From NCBI RefSeq assembly GCF_014191505.1, contig NZ_JACHWS010000001.1:1240001-1304000 (forward strand): 64,000 nt of DNA. Direction: 5' to 3'. Of this stretch, positions 24,878 to 32,833 are shown piece by piece (within the stretch, counting starts at the first letter, position 1; each line of letters starts with the position of its first letter). Origin of the DNA: Hoyosella altamirensis (GTDB taxonomy: Bacteria; Actinomycetota; Actinomycetes; Mycobacteriales; Mycobacteriaceae). Below the pieces are notes generated by a model, which was not told the DNA's origin, did not search any database, and worked only from the letters and a program-made list of their open reading frames with translations. Both the position numbers and the translations under genes were made by a program.

Positions 24878-25186
24878 ATGCTGCTGACGATCCTTCTTCG
24901 GCACGATCAGACTCAGAACCTCGAGCAGCTGCAAGGCAAGCTCGACGACGCAGACTGGTGGCACGGTTTCCCGCCGGACGGGTGCGAAATCGTGTCCTGG
25001 GTCGTCGCAATGGGAATAGGCCAGATTGTCACGCTCCGCCTAGACGCGAGTGATCTGGGGAAGGTGAACGTGGAACTGGAACGGCGCGCATGGGGAGTTT
25101 TCAGTACGGAGTTTTATCCGACGTACGATTTTCTCCCCGTCCGCCAGCGACTGACTCGCGAGTCTGATCAGAGGAAGAAGGCATGA
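24878..25186 (+). CDS. Small ferredoxin-like-fold protein of unknown function (102 aa)
   Basis: I do not recognise a named family. The predicted order is strand (LLTILLRHDQ), helix (NLEQLQGKLDDADWW), two strands (EIVSWVVAMGIGQIVTLRL), helix (DLGKVNVELERRAW), strand (FSTEFYPTYDF), which is the dimeric alpha-beta barrel pattern of muconolactone-isomerase and cyclase-like small enzymes. The tail is charged. The gene starts immediately after the Rieske stop and overlaps the RidA gene by ATGA, so it is tightly co-translated. A role as isomerase, or as a product-handling partner of the oxygenase, is plausible but unproven. Confidence 0.65.
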   Translation: MLLTILLRHDQTQNLEQLQGKLDDADWWHGFPPDGCEIVSWVVAMGIGQIVTLRLDASDLGKVNVELERRAWGVFSTEFYPTYDFLPVRQRLTRESDQRKKA

Positions 25187-25587
25187 CCCGAGTTTCCGCA
25201 CCGTCGGTGCCCGAGCCGCCGCGGCCGGGAATGTTCAGCAACGCGCGCGTGCACTCTCAGCACTTCGTCATCTCAGGTATGCACGCGGGCACCGCTGCCG
25301 GACCCATTGGCGGCGAGGACACGTACCTGCAGGCGCGCGAGGCCTTCCGCCGCGTTATCGCGCTCACTGAAGCGTGCGGAGCGACCGCGAATGACATCCT
25401 CATACTGCGCGTCTATCTGACCGACATCGCTGACAAGGTGGCAGTCGGGAAGGCGCGGGCGGAGGTCTTCACCGGCGACTTCCCGTGCTCGACGCTCGTC
25501 GAGGTGTCACGCCTGGTCGAACCCGGACTGAAAGTAGAGATCGAGGCACAGGGCATCATCGGGGCGGCGGCGGCGCATCGCGGTTAG
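25183..25587 (+). CDS. Second RidA-family protein, catalytic Arg not conserved
   Basis: A 134-residue RidA-like protein with a 20-residue N-terminal extension. The fold is clear from HFVISGMHAGTAAG, LTEACGATANDILILRVYLTD and the C-terminal LVEVSRLVEPGLKVEIEAQG. In the first RidA the matching stretch is PARSFVEV; here it is PCSTLVEV, so the substrate-binding Arg is lost, as in RidA subgroups without imine deaminase activity. It closes the catabolic operon and converges on helR with a 5-nt gap. It may act on a different intermediate from the first RidA. Confidence 0.84.
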   Translation: MTRVSAPSVPEPPRPGMFSNARVHSQHFVISGMHAGTAAGPIGGEDTYLQAREAFRRVIALTEACGATANDILILRVYLTDIADKVAVGKARAEVFTGDFPCSTLVEVSRLVEPGLKVEIEAQGIIGAAAAHRG

Positions 25588-25592
25588 CCTGC

Positions 25593-27755
25593 CTAGCTGC
25601 TCGTCAGGATCACGAGTTGCTGAGTTGCGCGGGTCATCGCGACGTAGGTATCGACAGCTCCTTCGATGCCTGTTCCGAACTCGTTGGGGTCGATGAGTAT
25701 GACGAGGTCGAACTCGAGGCCTTTCGACAGCTCGGGGGTGAGCGATCGGACGCGGGGATGCGCACCGAATGTCGCAGCGTCGATTCTGCGCGCACTGATG
25801 ATGCAGGCGACTCCTTCAGCATTCGCGGTGAGCCAGTCATCGAGGATCGGGCCTAACTCGGCGGCCGCTCGATGGACGACAGGGATACCGCTGTGCCGCA
25901 CGGAATTCGGCACGTTCGCGTCGGGCAGCACCGCCCGGATTATCGGCTCGGCTTCGTACATGATTTCTTCCGGCGTCCGGTAGTTGATGTTCAGTGATCT
26001 GTGGCTGATGCTCGTGAAGCCGAGCCGCTGGAGCCTCTCCTGCCACGTTTCGGTGAATCCGTGCCTTGCTTGTGCGCGATCGCCGACGATGGTGAAGCTG
26101 CGAGAGGGGCAGCGGCGCAACAGCATATGCCACTCTGCGTCGGTGAGTTCCTGTGCTTCGTCGACGACGATGTGCGCGAACGGGCCTGCAAGCCGGTCTC
26201 GCACAGCGTCCGGTGCCGCGGTTTCGTCGACGAGGGCATCGCGCAGGTCTCGGCCACGCAGCATCGGCATCAGGCCTTCGCCGTCGTCATATTCGTGTGA
26301 TGCGATGAGCTCGTCGACGACCCTGTCCATGTTCGCCTGCTCGGCGGCGAGGGCGGCCTGCCTGCGACGCTGTCGTCGTGACTCTTCCGGATCGCCGAGC
26401 CGTTGCCGTGCTGCGTCGAGGAGTGGAAGATCTGCCACGGTCCACGCCTGGGCGGGCGGGCGGTGCAACTTCTCCACTTCCTCGGGAGTGAGCCAGGGCG
26501 CGCACATACGCAGGTAGGCGGGTACCGACCACAAGTCGCCAACCACTTCAGCTGCGTCGAGCAAGGGCCAGGACTTGCTGAAAGTAGTGGTCAGTTCCTC
26601 ATTCTGCGCCAGTTCCCGGCGCAAGAGTGCTGCTGGTACGTCACCGTCGCCGTGCTTATCGATGAGAATCGACAGCAGCGCCTCCCAGACCTCGTAGCGC
26701 GCGTCATTGTGTGGGGTGCCGAGTTCCGCCGCGTCGAACGCTTCCGCCCAGTCTGCGGCGCTGAGCCAGATATCAGCCCAGTAGGTTTCGACCAGCAGCC
26801 CCTCTGACGGTGGCGTCTCGTAGAACCTGACGGCCGTCTCGATTGCCTTCACCATCGCCGCAGAGGACTTCAGCAGCGCCACGTCCGGGTCGTTCTCGAT
26901 CGTCGCGGCAGCGCCTTCAGCGATGAGTTCCCGCACTGTGCAGGTCCGTACGCCCTCCTCACCGAGACTGGGGAGGACGTCGGCGATATAGGCCAGGTAG
27001 GGCTGGTGCGGGCCCACGAACAAAACTCCGCCGCGGTGGTGACCGAGCCGAGGGTCAGCGTAGAGGAGATAAGCGGAGCGGTGGAGCGCGACGACGGTCT
27101 TTCCCGTGCCCGGACCGCCGTCGACGACTAATGCGCCGCGCGATCCCGCACGTATGATGGCGTCCTGGTCGGCGGCGATGGTCCCTAGCACGTCTCGCAT
27201 CCGGGGAGACCTGCTGCTGCCGAGACTTGCGATGAACGTAGATTGATCGTCAAGCGCGGCATGCCCTTCGAGCCCCTCCGGGGTGAAGACCTCATCCCAG
27301 TAGTCGCTGACGCGGCCCTGGGTCCAGCGATATCTGCGGCGACTGATTAGGCCCATTGGTCTGGCGTGTGTTGCTGCGAAGAAGGGTTCCGCCGCTGGGG
27401 TGCGCCAGTCGACCAGCAGAGCGTTGCCGACGCGGTCCGTGAGTCCAATCCGGCCGATGTACAGAGGCCGGGATCCGTCTGCGCGGACGATGCGCCCAAG
27501 ACACAGATCGAGCCGGAAGCGCTGCAGGACACGCAAGCGAGCGGTAATCCGGCGGATCTCGAAGTCGCGGTCCATCGCCTCGCGCCCGGTACCCCCGGGG
27601 GCCTTGCGCTGGGCGTCGAGCTGGTCGGACAGGTCGGTGAACTGCTGCTCGAAGCTCTCCGAGATAGCCGCGAAATGCTGATCGTCGCAGGCAATCAGTG
27701 CCGGATCCGATTTGGGGGCGAGATGCATGGGAATGCTGAACGCGGTGGTGGTCAC
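25593..27755 (-). CDS. helR: HelR/HelD-type RNA polymerase-recycling ATPase
   Basis: A 720-residue UvrD-like superfamily 1 protein. In order: an N-terminal coiled-coil region (PALIACDDQHFAAISESFEQ to residue 80), Walker A GGPGTGKT (213-220), a long HelD-specific insertion, Walker B VVDEAQELTD, GDRAQARHG, INYRTPEEI, and C-terminal SKGLEFD and YVAMTRATQQL. Actinobacterial HelR/HelD frees stalled RNA polymerase and displaces rifamycins from it. I chose the GTG at 27755, which matches usual family starts; the upstream ATG at 27887 would translate across a rifamycin-associated element (27778-27798) 22 nt upstream, so it is unlikely. That element strongly supports the HelR subtype and drug-inducible expression. 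Confidence 0.9.
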   Translation of the reverse strand: MTTTAFSIPMHLAPKSDPALIACDDQHFAAISESFEQQFTDLSDQLDAQRKAPGGTGREAMDRDFEIRRITARLRVLQRFRLDLCLGRIVRADGSRPLYIGRIGLTDRVGNALLVDWRTPAAEPFFAATHARPMGLISRRRYRWTQGRVSDYWDEVFTPEGLEGHAALDDQSTFIASLGSSRSPRMRDVLGTIAADQDAIIRAGSRGALVVDGGPGTGKTVVALHRSAYLLYADPRLGHHRGGVLFVGPHQPYLAYIADVLPSLGEEGVRTCTVRELIAEGAAATIENDPDVALLKSSAAMVKAIETAVRFYETPPSEGLLVETYWADIWLSAADWAEAFDAAELGTPHNDARYEVWEALLSILIDKHGDGDVPAALLRRELAQNEELTTTFSKSWPLLDAAEVVGDLWSVPAYLRMCAPWLTPEEVEKLHRPPAQAWTVADLPLLDAARQRLGDPEESRRQRRRQAALAAEQANMDRVVDELIASHEYDDGEGLMPMLRGRDLRDALVDETAAPDAVRDRLAGPFAHIVVDEAQELTDAEWHMLLRRCPSRSFTIVGDRAQARHGFTETWQERLQRLGFTSISHRSLNINYRTPEEIMYEAEPIIRAVLPDANVPNSVRHSGIPVVHRAAAELGPILDDWLTANAEGVACIISARRIDAATFGAHPRVRSLTPELSKGLEFDLVILIDPNEFGTGIEGAVDTYVAMTRATQQLVILTSS

Positions 27756-27777
27756 CGAGAGATTCTGCGCCCGTACC

Positions 27778-27798
27778 GGGGTCTTGCGGCAAGCCCCC
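27778..27798 (-). promoter_or_regulatory. Rifamycin-associated element (RAE) upstream of helR
   Basis: The core CTTGCGGCAAG is flanked by G and C runs. Positions 27779-27797 match the RAE consensus GGGGCTTGCGGCAAGCCCC in 18 of 19 bases (T for G at the fourth position of the plus strand). The element lies between the chosen GTG and a candidate -10, TATAGC on the minus strand near 27810. In actinomycetes this inverted repeat is found ahead of rifamycin-inactivating genes and helR and is needed for induction by rifampicin. The match is direct; function in this organism is inferred. Confidence 0.85.
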
Positions 27799-27959
27799 GG
27801 GTCCGCTATAGATTGAAAGGGGCAGGGGGTTCCCAGGTGTGGCAGCGAGTTCCGCCATTTCACTTCAGTCTGTTCGATCACGTTCACGAGATCTCACCTA
27901 GCGGACGACGTAAAGTCGGATGTGTCTTAGCGACTTTGATGGAGTAAGAGTTAAAGAAA

Positions 27960-28850
27960 ATGGCGCGTGATACCGGCTTCCCTGCAACTGATGCAGAATT
28001 CGATTTCGCGCGGCAGCGACGCCGCGCTAGCCTGTCCAAGCTGTCGAAATGGATGTTGGGGCAGTCTGCCGACGTCAACAGCATCCTGCCCTTCGACGAG
28101 GTGGTTTCGGCGTTGGGGCGGCGTGAAGAGCGCCAGGTCGGTCTTCGTGTGATCGATGTTGACGACATCGTCGGGTCAGTTGATCGCACCAGGGACTTTG
28201 ACCACAGATTCCGCCCGACCACATCGCGGACGCGTGAACGGTGGGAACGGCTTGCCGTGGCGCAGCGGCGGGGCGAGGCGATTCCGCCAATCGACGTGTA
28301 TCAGGTCGGCAACATGTATTTCGTGGTCGACGGCCACCACCGCGTGTCCATCGCGCGTGCCGTGGGCATGAAGAACATAGAAGCGTATGTCACGGAGATT
28401 CGGACAAAGCTGTCGCCCGAGGGTGTGCACCGCCGCGGTGACATCGTCAAGAAGGACCTGCGCCGCTTGTTCGTCGAACGTGTTCCACTTGCCCAGCCGG
28501 ATCGTGGCAAAGTGAAAATGACGGACCCGTGGGACTACCCGAAACTAGCCGAAGCGGTAGAGGCGTGGGGTTTCCGCTACATGCAGCAGCAGCGTGTGTT
28601 TTTCGACCGGCAGACGATCGCGAAGCGGTGGTTTGACGAGGAGTACACGCAGATCGTTGAGATGGGCCGTGATTGCGGAGTCCATATGGATAAGACCGAC
28701 GCTGAGCTGTACATGTGGCTGACGAACGAACGATATCGCATGATCCGGTCGCACCGGTGGGACGAGAATGTGGCTCGGGAACTTGTCGCGAAGTCGATGG
28801 GCCGCAAGTCGCGAGCGGAACCGGGGCCCCATCGCCGCCGAAGGAGTTAG
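27960..28850 (+). CDS. ParB/Srx-type N-terminal domain protein (296 aa)
   Basis: A cytosolic protein whose central part is a ParB-like nucleotide-binding fold: PPIDVYQVGNMYFVVDGHHR (ParB box I), followed by VSIARAVGMKNIEAYVTEI. Chromosome-partition ParB has CTPase and HTH parts that are not seen here, so it is not the segregation protein. The C-terminal half is rich in aromatic and charged residues with no known motif and ends in a very basic tail (KSMGRKSRAEPGPHRRRR) that could bind nucleic acid. A hairpin (AAAGTCG/CGACTTT, 27912-27937) lies ahead of the ATG; GGAG at 27941 is rather far. It diverges from helR, with about 200 nt between starts. Confidence 0.75.
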   Translation: MARDTGFPATDAEFDFARQRRRASLSKLSKWMLGQSADVNSILPFDEVVSALGRREERQVGLRVIDVDDIVGSVDRTRDFDHRFRPTTSRTRERWERLAVAQRRGEAIPPIDVYQVGNMYFVVDGHHRVSIARAVGMKNIEAYVTEIRTKLSPEGVHRRGDIVKKDLRRLFVERVPLAQPDRGKVKMTDPWDYPKLAEAVEAWGFRYMQQQRVFFDRQTIAKRWFDEEYTQIVEMGRDCGVHMDKTDAELYMWLTNERYRMIRSHRWDENVARELVAKSMGRKSRAEPGPHRRRRS

Positions 28851-28929
28851 GCCAGTTGTAAAACTAGCCCGGCAGCCCATGAGTGCACTAGGGCATATCA
28901 TCCCATGATTGTGTTCTGCGCCACAGAAT

Positions 28930-28955
28930 TCCGTACCATAGGCGTATGGTACGGA
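28930..28955. promoter_or_regulatory. 11-bp-arm dyad over -10 and start codon of the metallophosphoesterase gene
   Basis: TCCGTACCATA, GGCG, TATGGTACGGA: perfect 11-bp arms around a 4-nt centre. The left arm contains TACCAT (28934-28939), a TANNNT -10 element lying exactly 6 nt before the ATG at 28946, as in leaderless promoters; the right arm contains the ATG itself. A protein bound here would cover the -10 and transcription start. If instead an upstream transcript reads through, the RNA hairpin would hide the start codon. Either way it looks like a strict control site. Confidence 0.65.
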
Positions 28956-29635
28956 TATTAGTTGTTGCAGATGAAATTGTTCCAAGTTTGTATAGTCCGA
29001 GTGTCCAAACAATTAAGCCGGATCTCATCGTCGCCGCAGGTGACTTACCGTGGGATTATCTCGATTTTCTGGAATCCTCACTTAATGTCCCGCTAGTTTT
29101 TGTCCCAGGTAATCATGATCCCGAAGTAGAGAAGAAGAATCGTTCGGGCCTGTGCATGCGTGATGGCATGCCGTGTAGCTCGGTGCAGCCATATGGTGGC
29201 ATCAACGTCGACGGGACGGTGGCGGAGGTTGCTGGATTGCGCATCGCCGGACTGGGTGGATGTGTACGCTATCGCCCCGGCCCGAATCAGTACTCTCAGC
29301 GACAATACGCATGGAAAGCGCGGCGGCTCGTGCGCAAGGCACGGCGCGCTTTTGGCCGGGATTCCGGTATCGACATTCTGCTCACGCACGCACCGCCATT
29401 CGGGCTCGGGGACGAACAGGACCGGCCACATGTAGGAGTGCACGCGTTGCATCGCGTGCTCGCTGAACTGCAGCCACGCTGGCATTTGCATGGCCATATT
29501 CATCCCTACGGGGTTGCGCGCCCCGATCGGCAGGTCGGACGAACGACCATTCGCAATGTTGTGCCGTGGAAGATCATGGAAATCGAACCCGCGTCCACGA
29601 TCTCCACAGAACACCGCACTGTTTTGTCGGGGTGA
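28946..29635 (+). CDS. Metallophosphoesterase family protein (229 aa)
   Basis: A calcineurin-like phosphoesterase with a two-metal active site. Ligand motifs: VVADE near the N-terminus (a DE variant where many relatives have DxH), AAGDLPWDY, VPGNHDPEV, LLTHAPPFG and HLHGHIHPYG. It should hydrolyse a phosphomonoester or phosphodiester in the cytosol; the substrate is unknown. The first 150 nt are clearly AT-richer than the neighbours and use codons rare here (TTA, AAT, TTG, TAT), then composition returns to normal. No Shine-Dalgarno is seen. The start codon lies in a strong dyad, and the spacing to TACCAT suggests a leaderless message. Confidence 0.85.
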   Translation: MVRILVVADEIVPSLYSPSVQTIKPDLIVAAGDLPWDYLDFLESSLNVPLVFVPGNHDPEVEKKNRSGLCMRDGMPCSSVQPYGGINVDGTVAEVAGLRIAGLGGCVRYRPGPNQYSQRQYAWKARRLVRKARRAFGRDSGIDILLTHAPPFGLGDEQDRPHVGVHALHRVLAELQPRWHLHGHIHPYGVARPDRQVGRTTIRNVVPWKIMEIEPASTISTEHRTVLSG

Positions 29636-29742
29636 GTAGCTCGGGATATTCGACGCTAGTCGACGTCATGAGCGCCCGCGGTCAAGTGGCCGAGCACGAA
29701 GCCAGGGGCTCACCTTCGGGGGCTCCGGCCAATGCAGTTTAT

Positions 29743-29799
29743 TGTTTGCCTGCCTTTGAGCGACAGCAGTGAGTGGTGTCGCTGAGAGGTGGGCAAACA
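29743..29799. terminator. Long hairpin between convergent genes
   Basis: Nested arms share one axis at 29771: outer TGTTTGCC/GGCAAACA, a middle part that pairs with some G-U, and inner AGCGACA/TGTCGCT, closing on an 11-nt loop. The stem is about 22 bp with one mismatch. It lies between the 3' ends of the metallophosphoesterase gene (plus) and sugC (minus), so a bidirectional transcription end is the simplest reading. There is no clear T-run on either side, so it is not a classical intrinsic terminator. The rest of the 193-nt gap holds no gene. Confidence 0.55.
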
Positions 29800-29828
29800 G
29801 TTGGGGGCTGTTGGTGCGGGCGTTGGGG

Positions 29829-30992
29829 TCACCTCTCGGTGAGGTTTTTGCCTGTTTCTGTGTCGAAGATGTGGATTTTTTCGGGGTTGAGCCAGAGTTG
29901 TGCGGGGTGGCCGGTTTGGACTGGTGAGGCGGCGTCGAGGCGGGCGGTGATTTGGGTGCCGAGTTCCATGTCTTGGCCCATGTCGCGGGCGAGGTCGTCG
30001 AGGTCGGGGGAGTGGGCGCTTTGGCCGTGGACTCGGAAGTAGGCGTAGATGTCGGAGCCCATGGATTCGACGAGGTCGATGGTGACGGGGAATGTGTGGC
30101 CGGGGGTGTTGCCGGTGAGGGTGGCGTCTTCGAAGTGTTCGGGGCGGGCGCCGATGATGACGTTGCGGTCGGTGCCTGTGGTTTCGAGGGTGCGGCGGAT
30201 GCGGTCGGGCATTTCGATGGTGCCGAGGTTGCTTTTGAGGGTGTTGTTTTCGATGGTGGCGGGGAGGAAGTTCATGGAGGGGCTGCCGATGAATCCGGCG
30301 ACGAAGAGGTTGGCGGGGTGGTGGTAGAGCTGGGTGGGGGAGCCGACTTGCTGGACGATGCCGCCGCGCATGACGACGACGCGGTCGCCGAGGGTCATGG
30401 CTTCGGTTTGGTCGTGGGTGACGTAGAGGGTGGTGGTGCCGAGGGTTTTCTGGATTTGGGCGACTTGGGTGCGCATTTGGACGCGGAGTTTCGCGTCGAG
30501 GTTGGAGAGGGGTTCGTCCATGAGGAAGGCTTTGGGTTTGCGGACGATGGCGCGTCCCATGGCGACGCGCTGGCGCTGGCCGCCGGAGAGGTTTGAGGGT
30601 TTGCGGTCGAGGTGCTGGGTGAGTTCGAGCATGGTGGCGACGTCGTCGACTTTTTGTTTGATGGTGGTTTTGTCGGTGCCGGCGAGGACGAGGGGGAAGG
30701 CGATGTTCTCGGCGACGGTCATGTGGGGGTAGAGGGCGTAGGACTGGAAGACCATGGCGATGTCGCGGTCTTTGGGGGCTTTGTCGTTGACGACGGTGCC
30801 GTCGATGCGGAGTTCGCCTTCGGTGATGTCTTCGAGTCCGGCGACCATGTTGAGGGTGGTGGATTTTCCGCAGCCGGAGGGGCCGACGAGGATGATGAAT
30901 TCGCCGTCGGCGATGTGGAGGTTGAAGTCGTCGACGGCGAGTGCCCCGTCGGGGTAGCGCTTGATGACGTGGTCCAGGACGATCTCGGCCAC
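29829..30992 (-). CDS. sugC: Trehalose-type ABC importer ATPase SugC
   Basis: A 387-residue carbohydrate ABC ATPase of the MalK/UgpC/SugC class. The nucleotide domain has Walker A GPSGCGKST, the Q-loop VFQSYALYPHMTV, signature NLSGGQRQRVAMGRAI, Walker B FLMDEPLSNLD and THDQTEAMTLGD. The last 140 residues are the OB-like regulatory domain (IGARPEHFED, then PVTIDLVESMGSDIYAYF). Gene order lpqY-sugA-sugB-sugC is that of the mycobacterial trehalose-recycling importer, which is why I use these names; another disaccharide is possible. The coding strand is strikingly G-poor and rich in C and A, unlike lpqY. Confidence 0.88.
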   Translation of the reverse strand: MAEIVLDHVIKRYPDGALAVDDFNLHIADGEFIILVGPSGCGKSTTLNMVAGLEDITEGELRIDGTVVNDKAPKDRDIAMVFQSYALYPHMTVAENIAFPLVLAGTDKTTIKQKVDDVATMLELTQHLDRKPSNLSGGQRQRVAMGRAIVRKPKAFLMDEPLSNLDAKLRVQMRTQVAQIQKTLGTTTLYVTHDQTEAMTLGDRVVVMRGGIVQQVGSPTQLYHHPANLFVAGFIGSPSMNFLPATIENNTLKSNLGTIEMPDRIRRTLETTGTDRNVIIGARPEHFEDATLTGNTPGHTFPVTIDLVESMGSDIYAYFRVHGQSAHSPDLDDLARDMGQDMELGTQITARLDAASPVQTGHPAQLWLNPEKIHIFDTETGKNLTER

Positions 30993-31058
30993 TGGGGGGC
31001 TCCTTTGCTGAGGTGGTGCGGTGGCGGTGCCGGAGGCTTCGCGGTGCGGGGGGCGGGG

Positions 31059-31898
31059 TTAGCCTTTGACGGCGCCGGAGGTCAGGCCAGCGACGATGCG
31101 GCGCTGGAAGAAGAGGACGAAGATGACGATGGGGATGGTGATGATGACCGCGGCGGCGGCGATGGCGGCGGTGGGGCGTTCGAAGGTGGTGGCGCCGGTG
31201 AAGTAGGACAGTGCGGCGGGCACGGTGCGGGACGCGCTGGTGGTGGTGAAGGAGATCGCGAAGAGGAAGTCGTTCCAGCAGGCGATGAACACGAGGATCG
31301 CGGTGGTGAAGACGCCGGGCATGGCGAGGGGGGTGATGACTTTCCGGAATGCCTGGTAGGGGGTGGCGCCGTCCATTTTGGCGGCTTTTTCGAGTTCCCA
31401 GGGGATTTCGCGGAAGAACGCGGACAGGGTGTAGATCGCCAGTGGGAGCGCGAAGGTGACGTACGGGATGATCAGGCCGAGCCAGGTGTCGAAGGTGCCG
31501 ATGGCGGTCTGGATCTGGAAGAGGGGGGTGACGAGTGCGATCTGGGGGAACATGGCGATGAGCAGGGACACGGCGATGATGGTTTTTTTGCCGGGGAAGT
31601 CGAGCCGGGCGATGGCGTAGGCGGCCATGGTGCCGAACACCAGCGCGATGAAGGTGGAGATCAGGCAGATGCCGATGGAGTTGATCAGGGCGCGGATGAA
31701 TTCGTAGTCGGTGAAGATCTGCTGGTAGGACTCCGCGGAGGGGGAGCGGGGCAGGAAGTTGCCGTCGTTGAGGGTGCCGGCGTCTTTCAGGGACAGGGAC
31801 ACGATCCAGATGACGGGGATGAACGCATACAGCAGGACGAGGATGTTCACGCCTGTCCACATGGCTTTGCGCTGGGTGGTTTCTTTCTGGTAGCTCAT
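31059..31898 (-). CDS. sugB: ABC sugar importer permease SugB (MalG-like)
   Basis: A 279-residue inner-membrane permease with six spans. The EAA loop that docks on the ATPase is [20 protein letters not shown], and the family pattern [18 protein letters not shown] precedes it. The chosen ATG at 31898 overlaps the sugA stop by ATGA; the longer frame in front runs across sugA and was rejected. It forms a heterodimer with SugA. The gene shares the unusual C/A-rich coding strand with sugC. Confidence 0.88.
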   Translation of the reverse strand: MSYQKETTQRKAMWTGVNILVLLYAFIPVIWIVSLSLKDAGTLNDGNFLPRSPSAESYQQIFTDYEFIRALINSIGICLISTFIALVFGTMAAYAIARLDFPGKKTIIAVSLLIAMFPQIALVTPLFQIQTAIGTFDTWLGLIIPYVTFALPLAIYTLSAFFREIPWELEKAAKMDGATPYQAFRKVITPLAMPGVFTTAILVFIACWNDFLFAISFTTTSASRTVPAALSYFTGATTFERPTAAIAAAAVIITIPIVIFVLFFQRRIVAGLTSGAVKG

Positions 31899-32833
31899 CT
31901 GCGATCGTCTCCTGCCCCTGGTGCCGCGGCCCCGAAGAGCTTGATGTATATGAACGCGATTATCGCGATGCTGATAAAGATCAGCACGGACATGGTGGAC
32001 CCGATGCCGAGGTTGAGCCCGCGTATGAGGTTGTTGTACGCGAGGATCGACACTGAGGCGGTGTCGTTCGCGCCGGCGGTGAGCACGAAGATGTTGTCGA
32101 AGATGCGGAACGAGTCCAGGGTGCGGAACAGCAGCGCGACCAGGATGGCGGGTTTGATGATCGGGACGGTGACCCGCCAGAACCGCTGCCAGGCGTTCGC
32201 GCCGTCCATGGACGCGGCTTTGAGCAGGTCTTCGGGGACCAGCGCGAGCCCGGCCATTAACAGCAGCGCCATGAACGGGACGGTTTTCCATACTTCGGAC
32301 AGGATGATGATCCATAGTGAGGACCAGCGTTCGGTTAAGGGTGCGGAGTCCCCGGCCAGCCAGCCCAGGTTCTGGGTCCAGGCGAAGCGCCAGGAGAACG
32401 CGGCGACCACGGTCACGATCGCGTAGGGCACCAGCGCGGAGGTGCGGACCAGGCCGCGGCCGACGATGGTGCGGTGCATGACGATCGCGAGGAGCATGCC
32501 CAGCACGAGCTGGAAGAACGTGCCGATCACGGTGATAAACATCGTGACACCGAACGCGTTCCACCAGATCGGGCTCGACAGCACGGTGATGTAGTTACCG
32601 AGGCCGATGAATTCCTGATCATCCGGGGTGCGCAGGTCGGACCGGAAAAACGACAGCCACACCGCGTAAATCAGCGGGTACGCCGCCACGGCGAGCATCA
32701 CGATGATCGCGGGGGCGCACAGCAGCAGACCGAGGCGCCGTTCGGCGCGTTTGCCTTCGCTGTGGCGCTGCTTCGCGATCGCGGTGCCGGTGTCCGCGCC
32801 GAGCGCGGCCGGGCCAGCTGAACTCGTGGTCAT
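31895..32833 (-). CDS. sugA: ABC sugar importer permease SugA (MalF-like)
   Basis: A 312-residue permease with a charged N-terminus of about 35 residues and six to seven membrane spans. The EAA loop is [21 protein letters not shown], and the region [13 protein letters not shown] ahead of it is typical. It sits second in the operon, overlapping both lpqY and sugB by four nucleotides, consistent with fixed stoichiometry of the transporter subunits. The substrate (trehalose) is inferred from gene order and homologues. Confidence 0.88.
   Translation of the reverse strand: MTTSSAGPAALGADTGTAIAKQRHSEGKRAERRLGLLLCAPAIIVMLAVAAYPLIYAVWLSFFRSDLRTPDDQEFIGLGNYITVLSSPIWWNAFGVTMFITVIGTFFQLVLGMLLAIVMHRTIVGRGLVRTSALVPYAIVTVVAAFSWRFAWTQNLGWLAGDSAPLTERWSSLWIIILSEVWKTVPFMALLLMAGLALVPEDLLKAASMDGANAWQRFWRVTVPIIKPAILVALLFRTLDSFRIFDNIFVLTAGANDTASVSILAYNNLIRGLNLGIGSTMSVLIFISIAIIAFIYIKLFGAAAPGAGDDRR

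Noticed and set aside
14610-25587. Indole-3-acetate (iac) or vanillate degradation cluster
   Set aside because: The iac set needs a two-subunit Rieske oxygenase and other genes that are absent, and vanAB does not carry the extradiol, ThDP and RidA genes seen here.
27756-27887. N-terminal extension of HelR from the ATG at 27887
   Set aside because: It would translate through the RAE and a candidate -10, and family members begin near the GTG at 27755.
29710-31860. A 716-codon open frame antisense in part to sugC/sugB (minus strand, other frame), rich in Arg, His and Pro
   Set aside because: It is a shadow of the extreme C/A-rich codon bias of sugB and sugC; composition is not protein-like and both real genes have full domain motifs.
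30612-32426. A 604-codon plus-strand open frame rich in Gly, Asp, Glu and Val
   Set aside because: It is the antisense of sugC-sugB-sugA; low complexity and no start signal.
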